NCBI GenBank assembly: GCA_965204685.1
Contig: OZ242004.1
Coordinates: forward strand, 124,001-188,000
Direction: 5' to 3'
DNA: 64,000 nucleotides
From: Bin87 sp965204685
GTDB taxonomy: Bacteria > Chloroflexota > Dehalococcoidia > Lucifugimonadales > UBA3495
Positions 34,803 to 43,482 of the stretch are shown here, in pieces. The position numbers were made by a program, and so were the translations under genes. The notes beneath the pieces are model-generated. The model saw nothing but the letters and a program-made list of their open reading frames with translations. It did no database searches and had not been told where the DNA came from. Position 1 is the stretch's first letter; every line of letters begins with the position of its first letter.

Positions 34803-35465
34803 ATGCCGATTGAACACCCGCCGCTGACGGTGAAAGTAGAGGGCGAACTCGCCTGTTTCACCAGGCCAGAGATGAAGGTGGAGCGCGTCTCCTACTCGCT
34901 CATGACTCCGACAGCAGCCAAGGGAATACTGGAGGCGATTTGCTGGAAGCCGGAATTTACCTGGCAGGTTGAGGAAGTCCAAGTACTGAAGCCCATCCGG
35001 TACACGTCCCTTGTCCGCAACGAAATCGGCTCCCGCCAGACCGTCCAGACGGCACGGCGGTGGCAGCGCGAAGGCGGTGGCTTTGACGCCACCGACAGCA
35101 GAAACCGAGCCCAAAGGCACACCCTCGCCCTCCGCGACGTCGCTTACATCATCAAGGCGCAGGTGGTAGTCAAAAGTAATTCCCAAGATCCCGCCAAGTA
35201 CCGCGACCAGTTCCGACGCCGGGTAAACTCCGGGCGATGCTTCGCGACTCCCTACCTGGGTTGCCGGGAGTTCTGGGCCAGGTTCTCCGCACCTGACGGA
35301 ACCGAAATTCCCATCCCTCTTACCGAAGACCTGGGCAGTATGCTGCTGGACTTGACCTACGACACGCAAAACAACGGCGCCGCCACACCAATATTTTTCA
35401 ACGCGCGGCTAGAGCAGGGCGTGATGCGAGTGCCGCATCCACCAAACCAGGAGAAGCCAGCATGA
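34803..35465 (+). CDS. cas5c: CRISPR-associated protein Cas5 (type I-C, Cas5c/Cas5d)
   Basis: 220 aa with AAGGAG 8 nt before the ATG. The N-terminal RAMP fold reads LTVKVEGELACFTRPEMKVE and YSLMTPTAAKGILEAI, then VLKPIRYTSLVRNEI. The C-terminal half carries CFATPYLGCREFWARF. In type I-C, which lacks Cas6, this protein cuts the pre-crRNA below the repeat hairpin and stays on the 5' handle. The stop overlaps the cas8c ATG by 4 bp. Confidence 0.95.
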   Translation: MPIEHPPLTVKVEGELACFTRPEMKVERVSYSLMTPTAAKGILEAICWKPEFTWQVEEVQVLKPIRYTSLVRNEIGSRQTVQTARRWQREGGGFDATDSRNRAQRHTLALRDVAYIIKAQVVVKSNSQDPAKYRDQFRRRVNSGRCFATPYLGCREFWARFSAPDGTEIPIPLTEDLGSMLLDLTYDTQNNGAATPIFFNARLEQGVMRVPHPPNQEKPA

Positions 35466-37165
35466 TGCTAAACAGACTGGTTGAATACTCCCAACGGAAT
35501 GAAACGACAGCCCCCAAGCTCTACGCGGAAGGCGCTCTCCGCTATGTCATCGCCCTCGGCCTCAACGGGGAGTGCCACGGGCTCATCGACCTCAGCGATC
35601 CATCGACGCCACGAACCCGACGGGGAACGCGAAGATTTCTGCCTCAAGTGCAGCGTGCTTATGGCATCCGCCCACTTCTTCTGGCTGACAAACCTGATTA
35701 CACGCTGGGTCTTCCACAGAACGAGAAGAGAGCCGACCGCGCGCAGCAATGCCACGCCGCCTACGTCGACCTTGTGGAACGCTGTGCCGCCGAAACCGAA
35801 GAACCGGACGTTTTGGCGGTCCTACAGTTTCTTAAGGACGAGCCCCTGAAATCTCTCGAAATCGCAGACGATTTCGACAATGGCGGCATCATCACATTCC
35901 GAATTGACGGCAGGTACGTGATCGACAACCCTGTCGTGCAGCGGTTCTGGGCTGCCCATAACGAACCCGACGGCGCAACGATGCAATGCCTGGTCTGCGG
36001 AGAAAACCGCCCCGTATTGGAAAGGTTGCAATCCAAAGTCAAAGGTATTCCTGGCGGGCAGACCGCAGGTACCAGCGTCATTTCGGCAAACAGCGACGCC
36101 TTCGAGTCCTACGGACTACAGGCCTCGCTTGTAGCTCCAATCTGCCAAGAATGTGCGGAAGGTTTCACCCGAGGGCTCAACGACCTGCTGTCCGGAGAGT
36201 CCACCCGGTTCAGGACAGGCAACGGCGCTTTCGTTTTCTGGACCCGCGAGGTTCACGACTTTGACTTCTTCGCAATGATGTCCACACCGGACTCTCAGCA
36301 GGTGCAGGCCTTGCTCGAATCCGCACGTCACGGACGCTGGACCGAACTTGACGAAGCCGACTTCTACGCGCTGTCGTTGTCCGCCGCCGGCGGCAGAGCG
36401 GTCGTCCGGGATTGGCTGTCCACCACCGTCAGAAATGCCAAGGAGAACCTGGCACTGTGGTTCCAAAGACAGCGAATCGCCCCTGGCTATGATAACGAGA
36501 ACCGTTACTACGGGGTGACGGCATTGGCCAATGCCACCGTCCGAGACCGTAAAGACCTGCCGGTGACCACGCCCCGGGCTCTCACCAAGACAGCATTCGG
36601 CGGGGACCCTGTGCCCAGCCAAATACTGCAGCAGGCCATACGCCGCTGCCAAGCAGAACGCAGAGTAACCCGGCCCCGCGCGGCTCTGATCAAACTGGCA
36701 TTGCTCAGCCGGCCTCAGCAACACAACCAGCAGGAGGACTTCATGGTCGAAGTCGACAAAGAGAACTCGGATGCGGGCTACCTTTGCGGAAGGCTATTCA
36801 ACGTACTGGAGCGCGCCCAAACCACCGCAATACGCAACGTCAACGCGAGCATAGCCGACAGGTACTACGGCACGGCGTCCACTGCTCCCGGAGCAGTGTT
36901 TCCATTGCTGCTCAAAGGGGTGCGCGCACATCTCCACACGCTGAACCGGGACCGGCGAGGCGCACGCATTACGATTGAGACCGACATGGAAGAGATCATG
37001 TCCAACCTGAATGGGTTCCCCAGGACCCTGAACCTGGAACAGCAGGGGCTCTTCGCCCTCGGTTACTACCACCAACGCGCCGAAAACAGCCGGCGCGCCC
37101 AAGAAGCCTCCGCCCAGCGCAACGCGCAGCATAACGAAGATCACGAGAACCCCAACGCCGAATAG
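35462..37165 (+). CDS. cas8c: Cascade large subunit Cas8c (Csd1)
   Basis: 567 aa, normal for Csd1. Begins MLNRLVEYSQRNETTAPKLY. Contains a Cys cluster (CLVCGENRPVLERL and APICQECAEGF), then GNGAFVFWTREVHDFDFF and a helical C-terminal region. Cas8c recognises the PAM and helps open the target DNA. Overlaps cas5c by 4 bp. The last quarter has its own strong ribosome site and encodes Cas11c from an internal start at 36743. Confidence 0.95.
   Translation: MMLNRLVEYSQRNETTAPKLYAEGALRYVIALGLNGECHGLIDLSDPSTPRTRRGTRRFLPQVQRAYGIRPLLLADKPDYTLGLPQNEKRADRAQQCHAAYVDLVERCAAETEEPDVLAVLQFLKDEPLKSLEIADDFDNGGIITFRIDGRYVIDNPVVQRFWAAHNEPDGATMQCLVCGENRPVLERLQSKVKGIPGGQTAGTSVISANSDAFESYGLQASLVAPICQECAEGFTRGLNDLLSGESTRFRTGNGAFVFWTREVHDFDFFAMMSTPDSQQVQALLESARHGRWTELDEADFYALSLSAAGGRAVVRDWLSTTVRNAKENLALWFQRQRIAPGYDNENRYYGVTALANATVRDRKDLPVTTPRALTKTAFGGDPVPSQILQQAIRRCQAERRVTRPRAALIKLALLSRPQQHNQQEDFMVEVDKENSDAGYLCGRLFNVLERAQTTAIRNVNASIADRYYGTASTAPGAVFPLLLKGVRAHLHTLNRDRRGARITIETDMEEIMSNLNGFPRTLNLEQQGLFALGYYHQRAENSRRAQEASAQRNAQHNEDHENPNAE
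36743..37165 (+). CDS. cas11c: Cascade small subunit Cas11c, from an internal start inside cas8c
   Basis: An in-frame ATG at 36743 (offset 1281 nt from the cas8c start) is preceded by CAGGAGGACTTC, a near-perfect ribosome site with good spacing. It gives 140 aa starting MVEVDKENSDAGYLCGRLF, all helical, ending with a charged tail. Internal translation of the small subunit from cas8c is established for type I-C systems; the product is needed for Cascade. Here the signal is seen directly in the sequence. Expression is inferred. Confidence 0.85.
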   Translation: MVEVDKENSDAGYLCGRLFNVLERAQTTAIRNVNASIADRYYGTASTAPGAVFPLLLKGVRAHLHTLNRDRRGARITIETDMEEIMSNLNGFPRTLNLEQQGLFALGYYHQRAENSRRAQEASAQRNAQHNEDHENPNAE

Positions 37166-37186
37166 GCATCAAAGGAGAGCAACTGG

Positions 37187-38083
37187 ATGACCACCCAGCC
37201 CCACAACGACGTCAACCGACGCCACGACTTCATTATCCTGTTCGACGTGCACGACGGCAATCCCAACGGCGACCCCGACGCCGGCAATCAGCCACGCATG
37301 GACCCTGAAACCATGCAGGGCATCGTTACTGACGTTTCCCTCAAACGCAAGGTCAGGGACTACGTGGACGTCGCCCGCGGGGACGAATCCCCGTACAAGA
37401 TTTACGTCCAGCGCGAAACCTACCTCACCGAAACTAGGGGCCGCGTCTTCGAGGAAAGGCGCGGCGAGAACGATGCTCCCACGCCGCAACAAGCCCAGCC
37501 GTGGCTGTGCGAACAGTTCTACGATGTCCGTATGTTTGGCGCCGTGATGAGTATGCGGGAGCGCAACGCCGGCCAAGTCCGCGGCCCGGTTCAACTGACA
37601 TTCTCCCGTTCGATAGATCCGATCCTTGCCATGGACTCCACCATCGCTAGGGTCGCCCTGGAAAGCCGCGGCGAACGCGGGGCCGAGAACGAGGAAAGCA
37701 GCCAAGAAGCGCCCACCCACGGAACACTGGGCCGCAAGTCCACAGTGCCCTACGGGCTCTATCAAGGCTACGGGTTTTTCAACCCTCACTTTGCCAAGCA
37801 CACCAAGGTCAATTCCGACGACCTGGACCTTTTCTGGAAAGCTCTGGTCAATATGTGGGACCTGGACCGGTCCTCATCCAGAGGCCTGATGGCCTGCCGA
37901 GGCCTGTACGTCTTTTCCCACGACAGCCCGCTGGGCAACGCCCCTGCTCACCGACTCTTCGAAAGGCTCACAGTGCAACGCAAAGACGACGTGGCCGTCC
38001 CGCGCCGCTTCGCCGATTACGAGGTCACATTGGACGAATCGGACCTTCCCACGGGAGTCACCGTTATCCGCATCGACGCTTGA
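37187..38083 (+). CDS. cas7c: Cascade backbone protein Cas7 (Csd2)
   Basis: 298 aa, preceded by AAAGGAGAGC. The Csd2 signature is clear: RHDFIILFDVHDGNPNGDPD then RMDPETMQGIVTDVSLKRKV, with FYDVRMFGAVMS, GPVQLTFSRSIDPI and DLDLFWKALVNMWDLDRSS later. It polymerises along the crRNA spacer as the Cascade backbone. A 182-bp gap separates it from cas4. Confidence 0.95.
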   Translation: MTTQPHNDVNRRHDFIILFDVHDGNPNGDPDAGNQPRMDPETMQGIVTDVSLKRKVRDYVDVARGDESPYKIYVQRETYLTETRGRVFEERRGENDAPTPQQAQPWLCEQFYDVRMFGAVMSMRERNAGQVRGPVQLTFSRSIDPILAMDSTIARVALESRGERGAENEESSQEAPTHGTLGRKSTVPYGLYQGYGFFNPHFAKHTKVNSDDLDLFWKALVNMWDLDRSSSRGLMACRGLYVFSHDSPLGNAPAHRLFERLTVQRKDDVAVPRRFADYEVTLDESDLPTGVTVIRIDA

Positions 38084-38145
38084 TGGAACCCCGTGTAAAG
38101 GAGAATCAAACAAACTCACGCCACGTGAGATTGCGCAGGATGGAA

Positions 38146-38182
38146 TGTGGCGCCCGGTGTCACCACTGGGCGAGGATTGAAA
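38146..38182 (+). ncRNA. solitary CRISPR-repeat-like hairpin in the cas7-cas4 gap
   Basis: CCCGGTG and CACTGGG form a hairpin followed by GAGGATTGAAA (38172-38182), identical to the last 11 conserved bases of the array repeat. The sequence after it starts TCGCCAGACGATGC. No second repeat follows, so this is not a mini-array. It probably yields a crRNA-like RNA if transcribed with the operon and cut by Cas5. Confidence 0.55.
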
Positions 38183-38265
38183 TCGCCAGACGATGCTCGC
38201 TATGTTGATCAGGCCAGCTCCTGATACTGGCCTGACTCAGTCCAACGCCAAACGGGAGGACAGTC

Positions 38266-38913
38266 ATGGAAGAGCCGTTGCAGGGCCGCGAAGAATATGT
38301 GCTGCTGTCCATGCTGGAGCACTACAGCTATTGCCCCAGGCAATGCGCGCTAATCCACCGGGAGCAGACCTACGACGAGAATGTGTACACACTTCAGGGC
38401 AACGCTGTACACGAACGGGTTGACCGTCCGGGAACCGGCACCGTAGCGGGAATCCACACCGAGTACAGCGTCCCGCTGTGGTCCGATGCTCTGAGACTGG
38501 TGGGAAAGGCCGACGTCGTCGAATTTCATGGCGACACCCCATACCCAGTGGAGTACAAACACGGATCAGCCCGACACGGAAGGCACGCTGACCTCCAACT
38601 CTGCGGACAGGCGATGTGCCTGGAAGAAATGACGGGAAAGGACGTCGCCATTGGAGCGGTCTATCACTTCTCGTCCCGACAGCGGCGCGAGGTGGAATTC
38701 ACAACCGCGCTGCGTGACCAGGTTCGCATGGCAGCGGACGCAGTCCGGGAGATCATGAACGCTGAGACGCTGCCGCCAGCGGTAGCCGACGCTCGCTGCA
38801 AGAATTGCTCGCTGATCGAATCCTGCCTCCCCTTCGTGGTGTCGGCCCAAGACGAGAACCGTCGTCACCAGCGGCGCTTGTTCACGCCAGCCACCATCGG
38901 AACTGACCGATAA
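38266..38913 (+). CDS. cas4: CRISPR adaptation exonuclease Cas4
   Basis: 215 aa with GGGAGGACAGTC before the ATG. RecB-type PD-(D/E)XK core: GKADVVEFHG, YPVEYKHG, and QLCGQAMCLEE. Iron-sulfur cysteines: C23 and C27 in SYCPRQCAL and two or three more in RCKNCSLIESCLPF near the C-terminus. Cas4 trims prespacers and helps select the PAM side together with Cas1-Cas2. First gene of the adaptation half after the long gap. Confidence 0.95.
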   Translation: MEEPLQGREEYVLLSMLEHYSYCPRQCALIHREQTYDENVYTLQGNAVHERVDRPGTGTVAGIHTEYSVPLWSDALRLVGKADVVEFHGDTPYPVEYKHGSARHGRHADLQLCGQAMCLEEMTGKDVAIGAVYHFSSRQRREVEFTTALRDQVRMAADAVREIMNAETLPPAVADARCKNCSLIESCLPFVVSAQDENRRHQRRLFTPATIGTDR

Positions 38914-38962
38914 ATCGAGCTGGAACGGAAACACGCCGGTCACCGTCGGAGAAAATGGCACC

Positions 38963-39997
38963 ATGGCGCACGAACTGCTCAACACCCTGTACGTAACCAC
39001 CCAGGGCGCCTACGTACACGTCGACCACCGCACCCTGAAGGTCGAATCGGACGGCGAGACCCTGTTGCAGGTTCCAGTGCATCATCTTGGATCGGTCGTC
39101 TGCTTCGGAAGGGTGAGCGTATCGCCAGCGGCTATGGCCCAGTGCGCGGAAGACCAACGCGACCTCGTTTTCCTGAGTCGCGGCGGCCGGTTCCGAGCCA
39201 AGGTGGTAGGACCAACTACGGGCAACGTACTACTCAGGCTAGCTCAGCATGAAGCTTACCAGGATCTGGAACGCTCCACCGACATCGCCAGGAACATCGT
39301 AGCAGCCAAGGTTCAGAACAGCCGCCTGCTCTTGATGAGGGAAGCCAGGCAAACCCACGATGCGGAAGCTGAATACGCCTTGCGGGACGCTGCTCAGTCT
39401 ATGGCGACCACCATCGAGGCACTCGGGAAAACCAACAGCATGAACGCAGTCAGGGGCAACGAAGGCCGCGCTGGCGCACTGTACTTTTCAGTGTTCAACC
39501 ACCTGGTGCGCACACCCGATGACGCGTTCACCTTCGACGGCCGTAACCGGCGTCCACCCAGAAATCCAGTCAACGCTCTGCTGTCATTTCTTTACGCATT
39601 GCTTCGCGTCGAATGTCAGGCCGCGTGTGAAGGCGTCGGACTGGACCCGCAAATCGGCTTTCTTCACGTCCCCCGCCCTGGCCGCCCATCACTGGCCCTC
39701 GACCTGATGGAAGAACTTCGGCCGTTTCTGGCTGACCGATTGGCGTTGACGCTGATCAACCGGCGCCAGTTAACGCCGGACCATTTTTCCACCAGCTTGG
39801 GCGGAGGCGTTTCTCTGACCGAAAACGGCAGGAAAACCCTGCTGGTCGCATACCAGAAACGCAAGGCTGAAGAGATAACCCACCCAGTGGCGCAGCGCAA
39901 AACGCCCATCGGCCTGATTCCTCACCTCCAGGCACGGCTGCTCGCGCGCCATCTGCGGGGTGACCTGCCGCACTATCCCGCCTTTTTGGCTAGGTGA
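38963..39997 (+). CDS. cas1: CRISPR integrase Cas1
   Basis: 344 aa. Type I-C Cas1 features: ELLNTLYVTTQGAYVHVD at the N-terminus, GNEGRAGALYF with the catalytic Glu at about 166, GFLHVPRPGRPSLALDLMEE with catalytic His and Asp at about 234-246. It inserts new spacers at the leader end. Stop overlaps the GTG start of cas2 by 4 bp (GTGA). Confidence 0.95.
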   Translation: MAHELLNTLYVTTQGAYVHVDHRTLKVESDGETLLQVPVHHLGSVVCFGRVSVSPAAMAQCAEDQRDLVFLSRGGRFRAKVVGPTTGNVLLRLAQHEAYQDLERSTDIARNIVAAKVQNSRLLLMREARQTHDAEAEYALRDAAQSMATTIEALGKTNSMNAVRGNEGRAGALYFSVFNHLVRTPDDAFTFDGRNRRPPRNPVNALLSFLYALLRVECQAACEGVGLDPQIGFLHVPRPGRPSLALDLMEELRPFLADRLALTLINRRQLTPDHFSTSLGGGVSLTENGRKTLLVAYQKRKAEEITHPVAQRKTPIGLIPHLQARLLARHLRGDLPHYPAFLAR

Positions 39998-40293
39998 ACA
40001 ATATGTGGGTTTTGGTTACCTACGACGTCAACACCGAAACCGCCGAGGGACGGTCTCGTCTGAGACACGTCGCGAAAACCTGCGAGAGCTACGGCCAGCG
40101 GGTCCAAAAATCGGTCTTCGAATGCACGGTGAACGCCACCGTCTTCCATGAGATGAAAAGCCGGCTGCTCAACATCATCGACGAAGACCTAGACAGCCTC
40201 CGGTTCTACAAGCTTCCGGAAGGCAGGGAGAAACGGGTGGAAGAATACGGCGTCAGCAACGTGATTGACTTCACGGGCCCGCTTTTGGTCTAG
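39994..40293 (+). CDS. cas2: CRISPR adaptation protein Cas2
   Basis: 99 aa from GTG 39994. WVLVTYDVNTETAEGRSRL gives the conserved Asp after the first strand, SVFECTVNATVF the second strand, and LRFYKLPEG the interface strand. Forms the Cas1-Cas2 integration complex. Ends 153 bp before the first repeat. Confidence 0.95.
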   Translation: MNNMWVLVTYDVNTETAEGRSRLRHVAKTCESYGQRVQKSVFECTVNATVFHEMKSRLLNIIDEDLDSLRFYKLPEGREKRVEEYGVSNVIDFTGPLLV

Positions 40294-40446
40294 CGCGAAC
40301 CTATAGCGATGTTGGCGCCAAGCATCAGGTTCGCGTTCCTACTTATGCCGTGCTTACTGGGCATGGCAAAACAACCGCAAAACCGCCAATTTTACGGCTC
40401 TTCCAAGGAGGTTCGCGTTGTCCAAGTAGAAAATTCCTGAATAAGA
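40294..40446 (+). promoter_or_regulatory. CRISPR leader
   Basis: 153 bp between cas2 and the first repeat, with AT-rich stretches near the array. CGCGAACCT (40294-40302) and AGGTTCGCG (40327-40335) form a 9-bp inverted repeat around 24 nt. AGGTTCGCGTT then recurs at 40409-40419, 82 bp after its first copy and 27 bp before the array. These could be anchoring sites for spacer integration or transcription. Leader polarity is confirmed by the degenerate last repeat at the other end. Confidence 0.7.
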
Positions 40447-42752
40447 GTAGCACCCGCCCTTTCGGGCGGGTGAGGATTGAAAATGATTACATCCCAGGTG
40501 AAAAAACCTGTTCACATTGTAAGTAGCACCCGCCCTTTCGGGCGGGTGAGGATTGAAAAACCGAATCTCTGAGCACGGTGGCCGGCACCTCATAGTAGCA
40601 CCCGCCCTTTCGGGCGGGTGAGGATTGAAAAAAATATGCGATGGAGTATGACACCTGCGACCCTGACAAGTAGCACCCGCCCTTTCGGGCGGGTGAGGAT
40701 TGAAAAGTGCCCATCGGGTGCGACAAATGGACGTGCGACGTGTGGTAGCACCCGCCCTTTCGGGCGGGTGAGGATTGAAAAGTCTGGAATCCGGACGTGA
40801 ACCTGTGGAACGGGCCTGGTAGCACCCGCCCTTTCGGGCGGGTGAGGATTGAAAAACGAACCCGAGACGCGGGACCTTGGCCCTGGTGTAGCCGAGTAGC
40901 ACCCGCCCTTTCGGGCGGGTGAGGATTGAAAATGGTCAATCTACCCCACTCTGATAGATATGCAGGCGGAGGTAGCACCCGCCCTTTCGGGCGGGTGAGG
41001 ATTGAAAATCGAATACGTCGAAAACAAGTCGCGCGAGCAGGGCGGGTAGCACCCGCCCTTTCGGGCGGGTGAGGATTGAAAACGCATTGACGACGGCTAC
41101 TACGACCGCGACGGCTACGTAGCACCCGCCCTTTCGGGCGGGTGAGGATTGAAAAGGGCGCGCACCATCCACACGCCGATGCCCTCGGACAGGTAGCACC
41201 CGCCCGAAAGGGCGGGTGAGGATTGAAAACAGCCCGGTGAGGCGGTTGAGCGTGGCGGTGTCGGGTAGCACCCGCCCGTTCGGGCGGGTGAGGATTGAAA
41301 AAAGCTTGCCGATAACTCCGTCCAGCAGGCAGATATCGTAGCACCCGCCCTTTCGGGCGGGTGAGGATTGAAAAGCCACCACCCAGGCGATGATGCCCAA
41401 TATCGCGCCGATGTAGCACCCGCCCTTTCGGGCGGGTGAGGATTGAAAAACCTACCCGGTGTGGCAGACGAAGAACGGCGGGGGGCTGTAGCACCCGCCC
41501 TTTCGGGCGGGTGAGGATTGAAAAGCAAACTTTCCCGCGCTTCCACCCGCCTTGCGGGCAAGTAGCACCCGCCCGAAAGGGCGGGTGAGGATTGAAAAGT
41601 GGAACTACCGCACCGCCTGGGGGAGCAGTTCATGTAGCACCCGCCCTTTCGGGCGGGTGAGGATTGAAAACTCGCGGTAGGCCAGCGAACGGTTGGGGCA
41701 CAGTTCGTAGCACCCGCCCTTTCGGGCGGGTGAGGATTGAAAATCCTGGAGCAGACCCAGCCCCGCGGACTGACCGGTAGCACCCGCCCTTTCGGGCGGG
41801 TGAGGATTGAAACCTGCATCGGGATGCTCCTCGCGGCCGTACAGGTACCGGAGTAGCACCCGCCCTTTCGGGCGGGTGAGGATTGAAACACGCTGCGCAA
41901 GGGCATGAACCAGGTTGCGGCCGCGCCGGGGTAGCACCCGCCCTTTCGGGCGGGTGAGGATTGAAACTGCATCATCTGGGCAAAGTTACGGATCTGCGTC
42001 TGGTAGCACCCGCCCTTTCGGGCGGGTGAGGATTGAAACTCTGAGGGTCTTGGCTGCGGCCCATGCCTCGCCGGGTAGCACCCGCCCTTTCGGGCGGGTG
42101 AGGATTGAAACCGGTACTCCTGGATGTTGATTACCTGGCCGTCTTGGGGTAGCACCCGCCCTTTCGGGCGGGTGAGGATTGAAACACCGGCATCTCCAGC
42201 TTCTCGCTCAGCTCCTCGGGTAGCACCCGCCCTTTCGGGCGGGTGAGGATTGAAACTCGAAGCGGACGATAGCGGTTCTTTCCGCCCCCGGGGGTAGCAC
42301 CCGCCCTTTCGGGCGGGTGAGGATTGAAACCTCGCCACCATCTGGCTCATGGCCGACACCAGGAGCAGGGTAGCACCCGCCCTTTCGGGCGGGTGAGGAT
42401 TGAAACTGGATAAACCGGGCGACGTAAACGTCTCCTTGAGAGTAGCACCCGCCCTTTCGGGCGGGTGAGGATTGAAACGGCCTCGCACAGCTCACGAAGC
42501 TCGGCAGTCCGGCCGGGTAGCACCCGCCCTTTCGGGCGGGTGAGGATTGAAACCAGCCGCTGCTCCGGCAGTACCAGGTGGACGAAATTCTGGTAGCACC
42601 CGCCCTTTCGGGCGGGTGAGGATTGAAACGTTACCGGCCAAGTCATTGAGGGATCCATCACTGTCGTAGCACCCGCCCTTTCGGGCGGGTGAGGATTGAA
42701 ACGGGTTGGCCACGTGGATTTCGTAGCCGCCCGCAAGTAGCACCCGCCCTTG
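40447..42752 (+). CRISPR. type I-C CRISPR array, 31 full repeats plus a truncated terminal repeat
   Basis: Repeats are 37 nt: GTAGCACCCGCCC, loop TTTC, GGGCGGGTGAGGATTGAAA, then A or C. Starts include 40447, 40523, 40595, 40670 and so on to 42666; a truncated copy (GTAGCACCCGCCCTT only) starts at 42737. There are 31 spacers of 33-41 nt. Repeats 1-18 (40447-41707) end in A; repeats 19-31 (41777-42666) end in C. Repeats at 41193 and 41562 have the loop inverted to GAAA; 41265 has GTTC. I could not identify spacer targets. Confidence 0.98.
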
Positions 42753-42848
42753 TTCTGCGTTTCATGGGCGTCTCCATCTTCGCCTTCCCAAGCGCACACC
42801 GTCGCCCCGCATGCGGCGGATTACGGACCATTCCTCACGGCGACGCCG

Positions 42849-43202
42849 TCACGCCGTCCGCGCGAAAAGATCCCGTTCCCGATTGGCGGCTGGCGCCATG
42901 CGCCTGGTCTTCAGGCCGTCCACGATGTAGCCTTTATTGACCTCCCGGAGCCGACGGGCGGCGTCCTCTTCCTCACGGGTGGCACTGCGGAACTCGCCCA
43001 GCAGGCGGGCAATGTCCTCCGGCTCCATCAGGGCAGACAAGGCATCGTCGGTCACGGTCTCGGGGTGCTCCCGCAGACGGCCCGCCAACTCGGCCATCAC
43101 GCGGCCGACATCGTTGAGCTCAACCTTGGCCGCCTCCGCCCGGTCGTGGGCTGCCTCGTGGTCGGCCACCAGCTGGCCCAACTCAAGTGTCTCGTCACTC
43201 AT
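42849..43202 (-). CDS. coiled-coil hypothetical protein, 117 aa
   Basis: ACGGAGGAATCGC precedes ATG 43202. Long helices: LGQLVADHEAAHDRAEAAKV, LLGEFRSATREEEDAARRL, and DVGRVMAELAGRLREHPET. Basic C-terminus. Convergent with the CRISPR array and probably accessory. No family recognised. Confidence 0.6.
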   Translation of the reverse strand: MSDETLELGQLVADHEAAHDRAEAAKVELNDVGRVMAELAGRLREHPETVTDDALSALMEPEDIARLLGEFRSATREEEDAARRLREVNKGYIVDGLKTRRMAPAANRERDLFARTA

Positions 43203-43327
43203 GTGCGATTCCTCCGTTTCATGTCGTATCAGTCGATTTCAGGCCGTCTTCGGGAAGTGGATCACACAAATCCCAGTCGCACTTCGCAAAACGCCCCCGG
43301 GGCTGTTTCCGGCGGTTTCCAAGCCCG

Positions 43328-43456
43328 CTACTTCTCCCGACCGGGATCGTTCCATTTGGGGTTCTTGCACTTCGGGCAGACCCGCGGCAGGGCGAGTTGC
43401 TCCGTCCGCTTGGGTACCCACTCGTGGCCGCAGCGGCCGCAGATGCAGCAGAAGGT
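43328..43456 (-). pseudogene. small zinc-ribbon protein lacking a usable start
   Basis: The minus-strand frame FCCICGRCGHEWVPKR, then RVCPKCKNPKWNDPG and TAG at 43328-43330, is the common two-knuckle ribbon (CxRCGHEWVPR...CPKCKSPYW) found in phage and archaeal or Chloroflexota accessory DNA. An in-frame TAG lies immediately upstream and no start codon intervenes, so the N-terminus is frameshifted or lost. It is therefore called broken. Confidence 0.5.
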
Positions 43457-43482
43457 CTACCTATGGGCACCACGCCTCGCCC

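Noticed and set aside
38183..38265. Second spacer-like segment (TCGCCAGACG...) matching TCGCCAG near 32567 inside cas3
   Set aside because: Only 7 contiguous bases match, there is no TTC PAM, and the site lies in coding sequence; likely chance.
40354..42799. Long minus-strand frames through the CRISPR array
   Set aside because: They consist of the translated repeat (SSPARKGGCY, NPHPPERAGAT, LTRPKGRVL) and are repeat artefacts.
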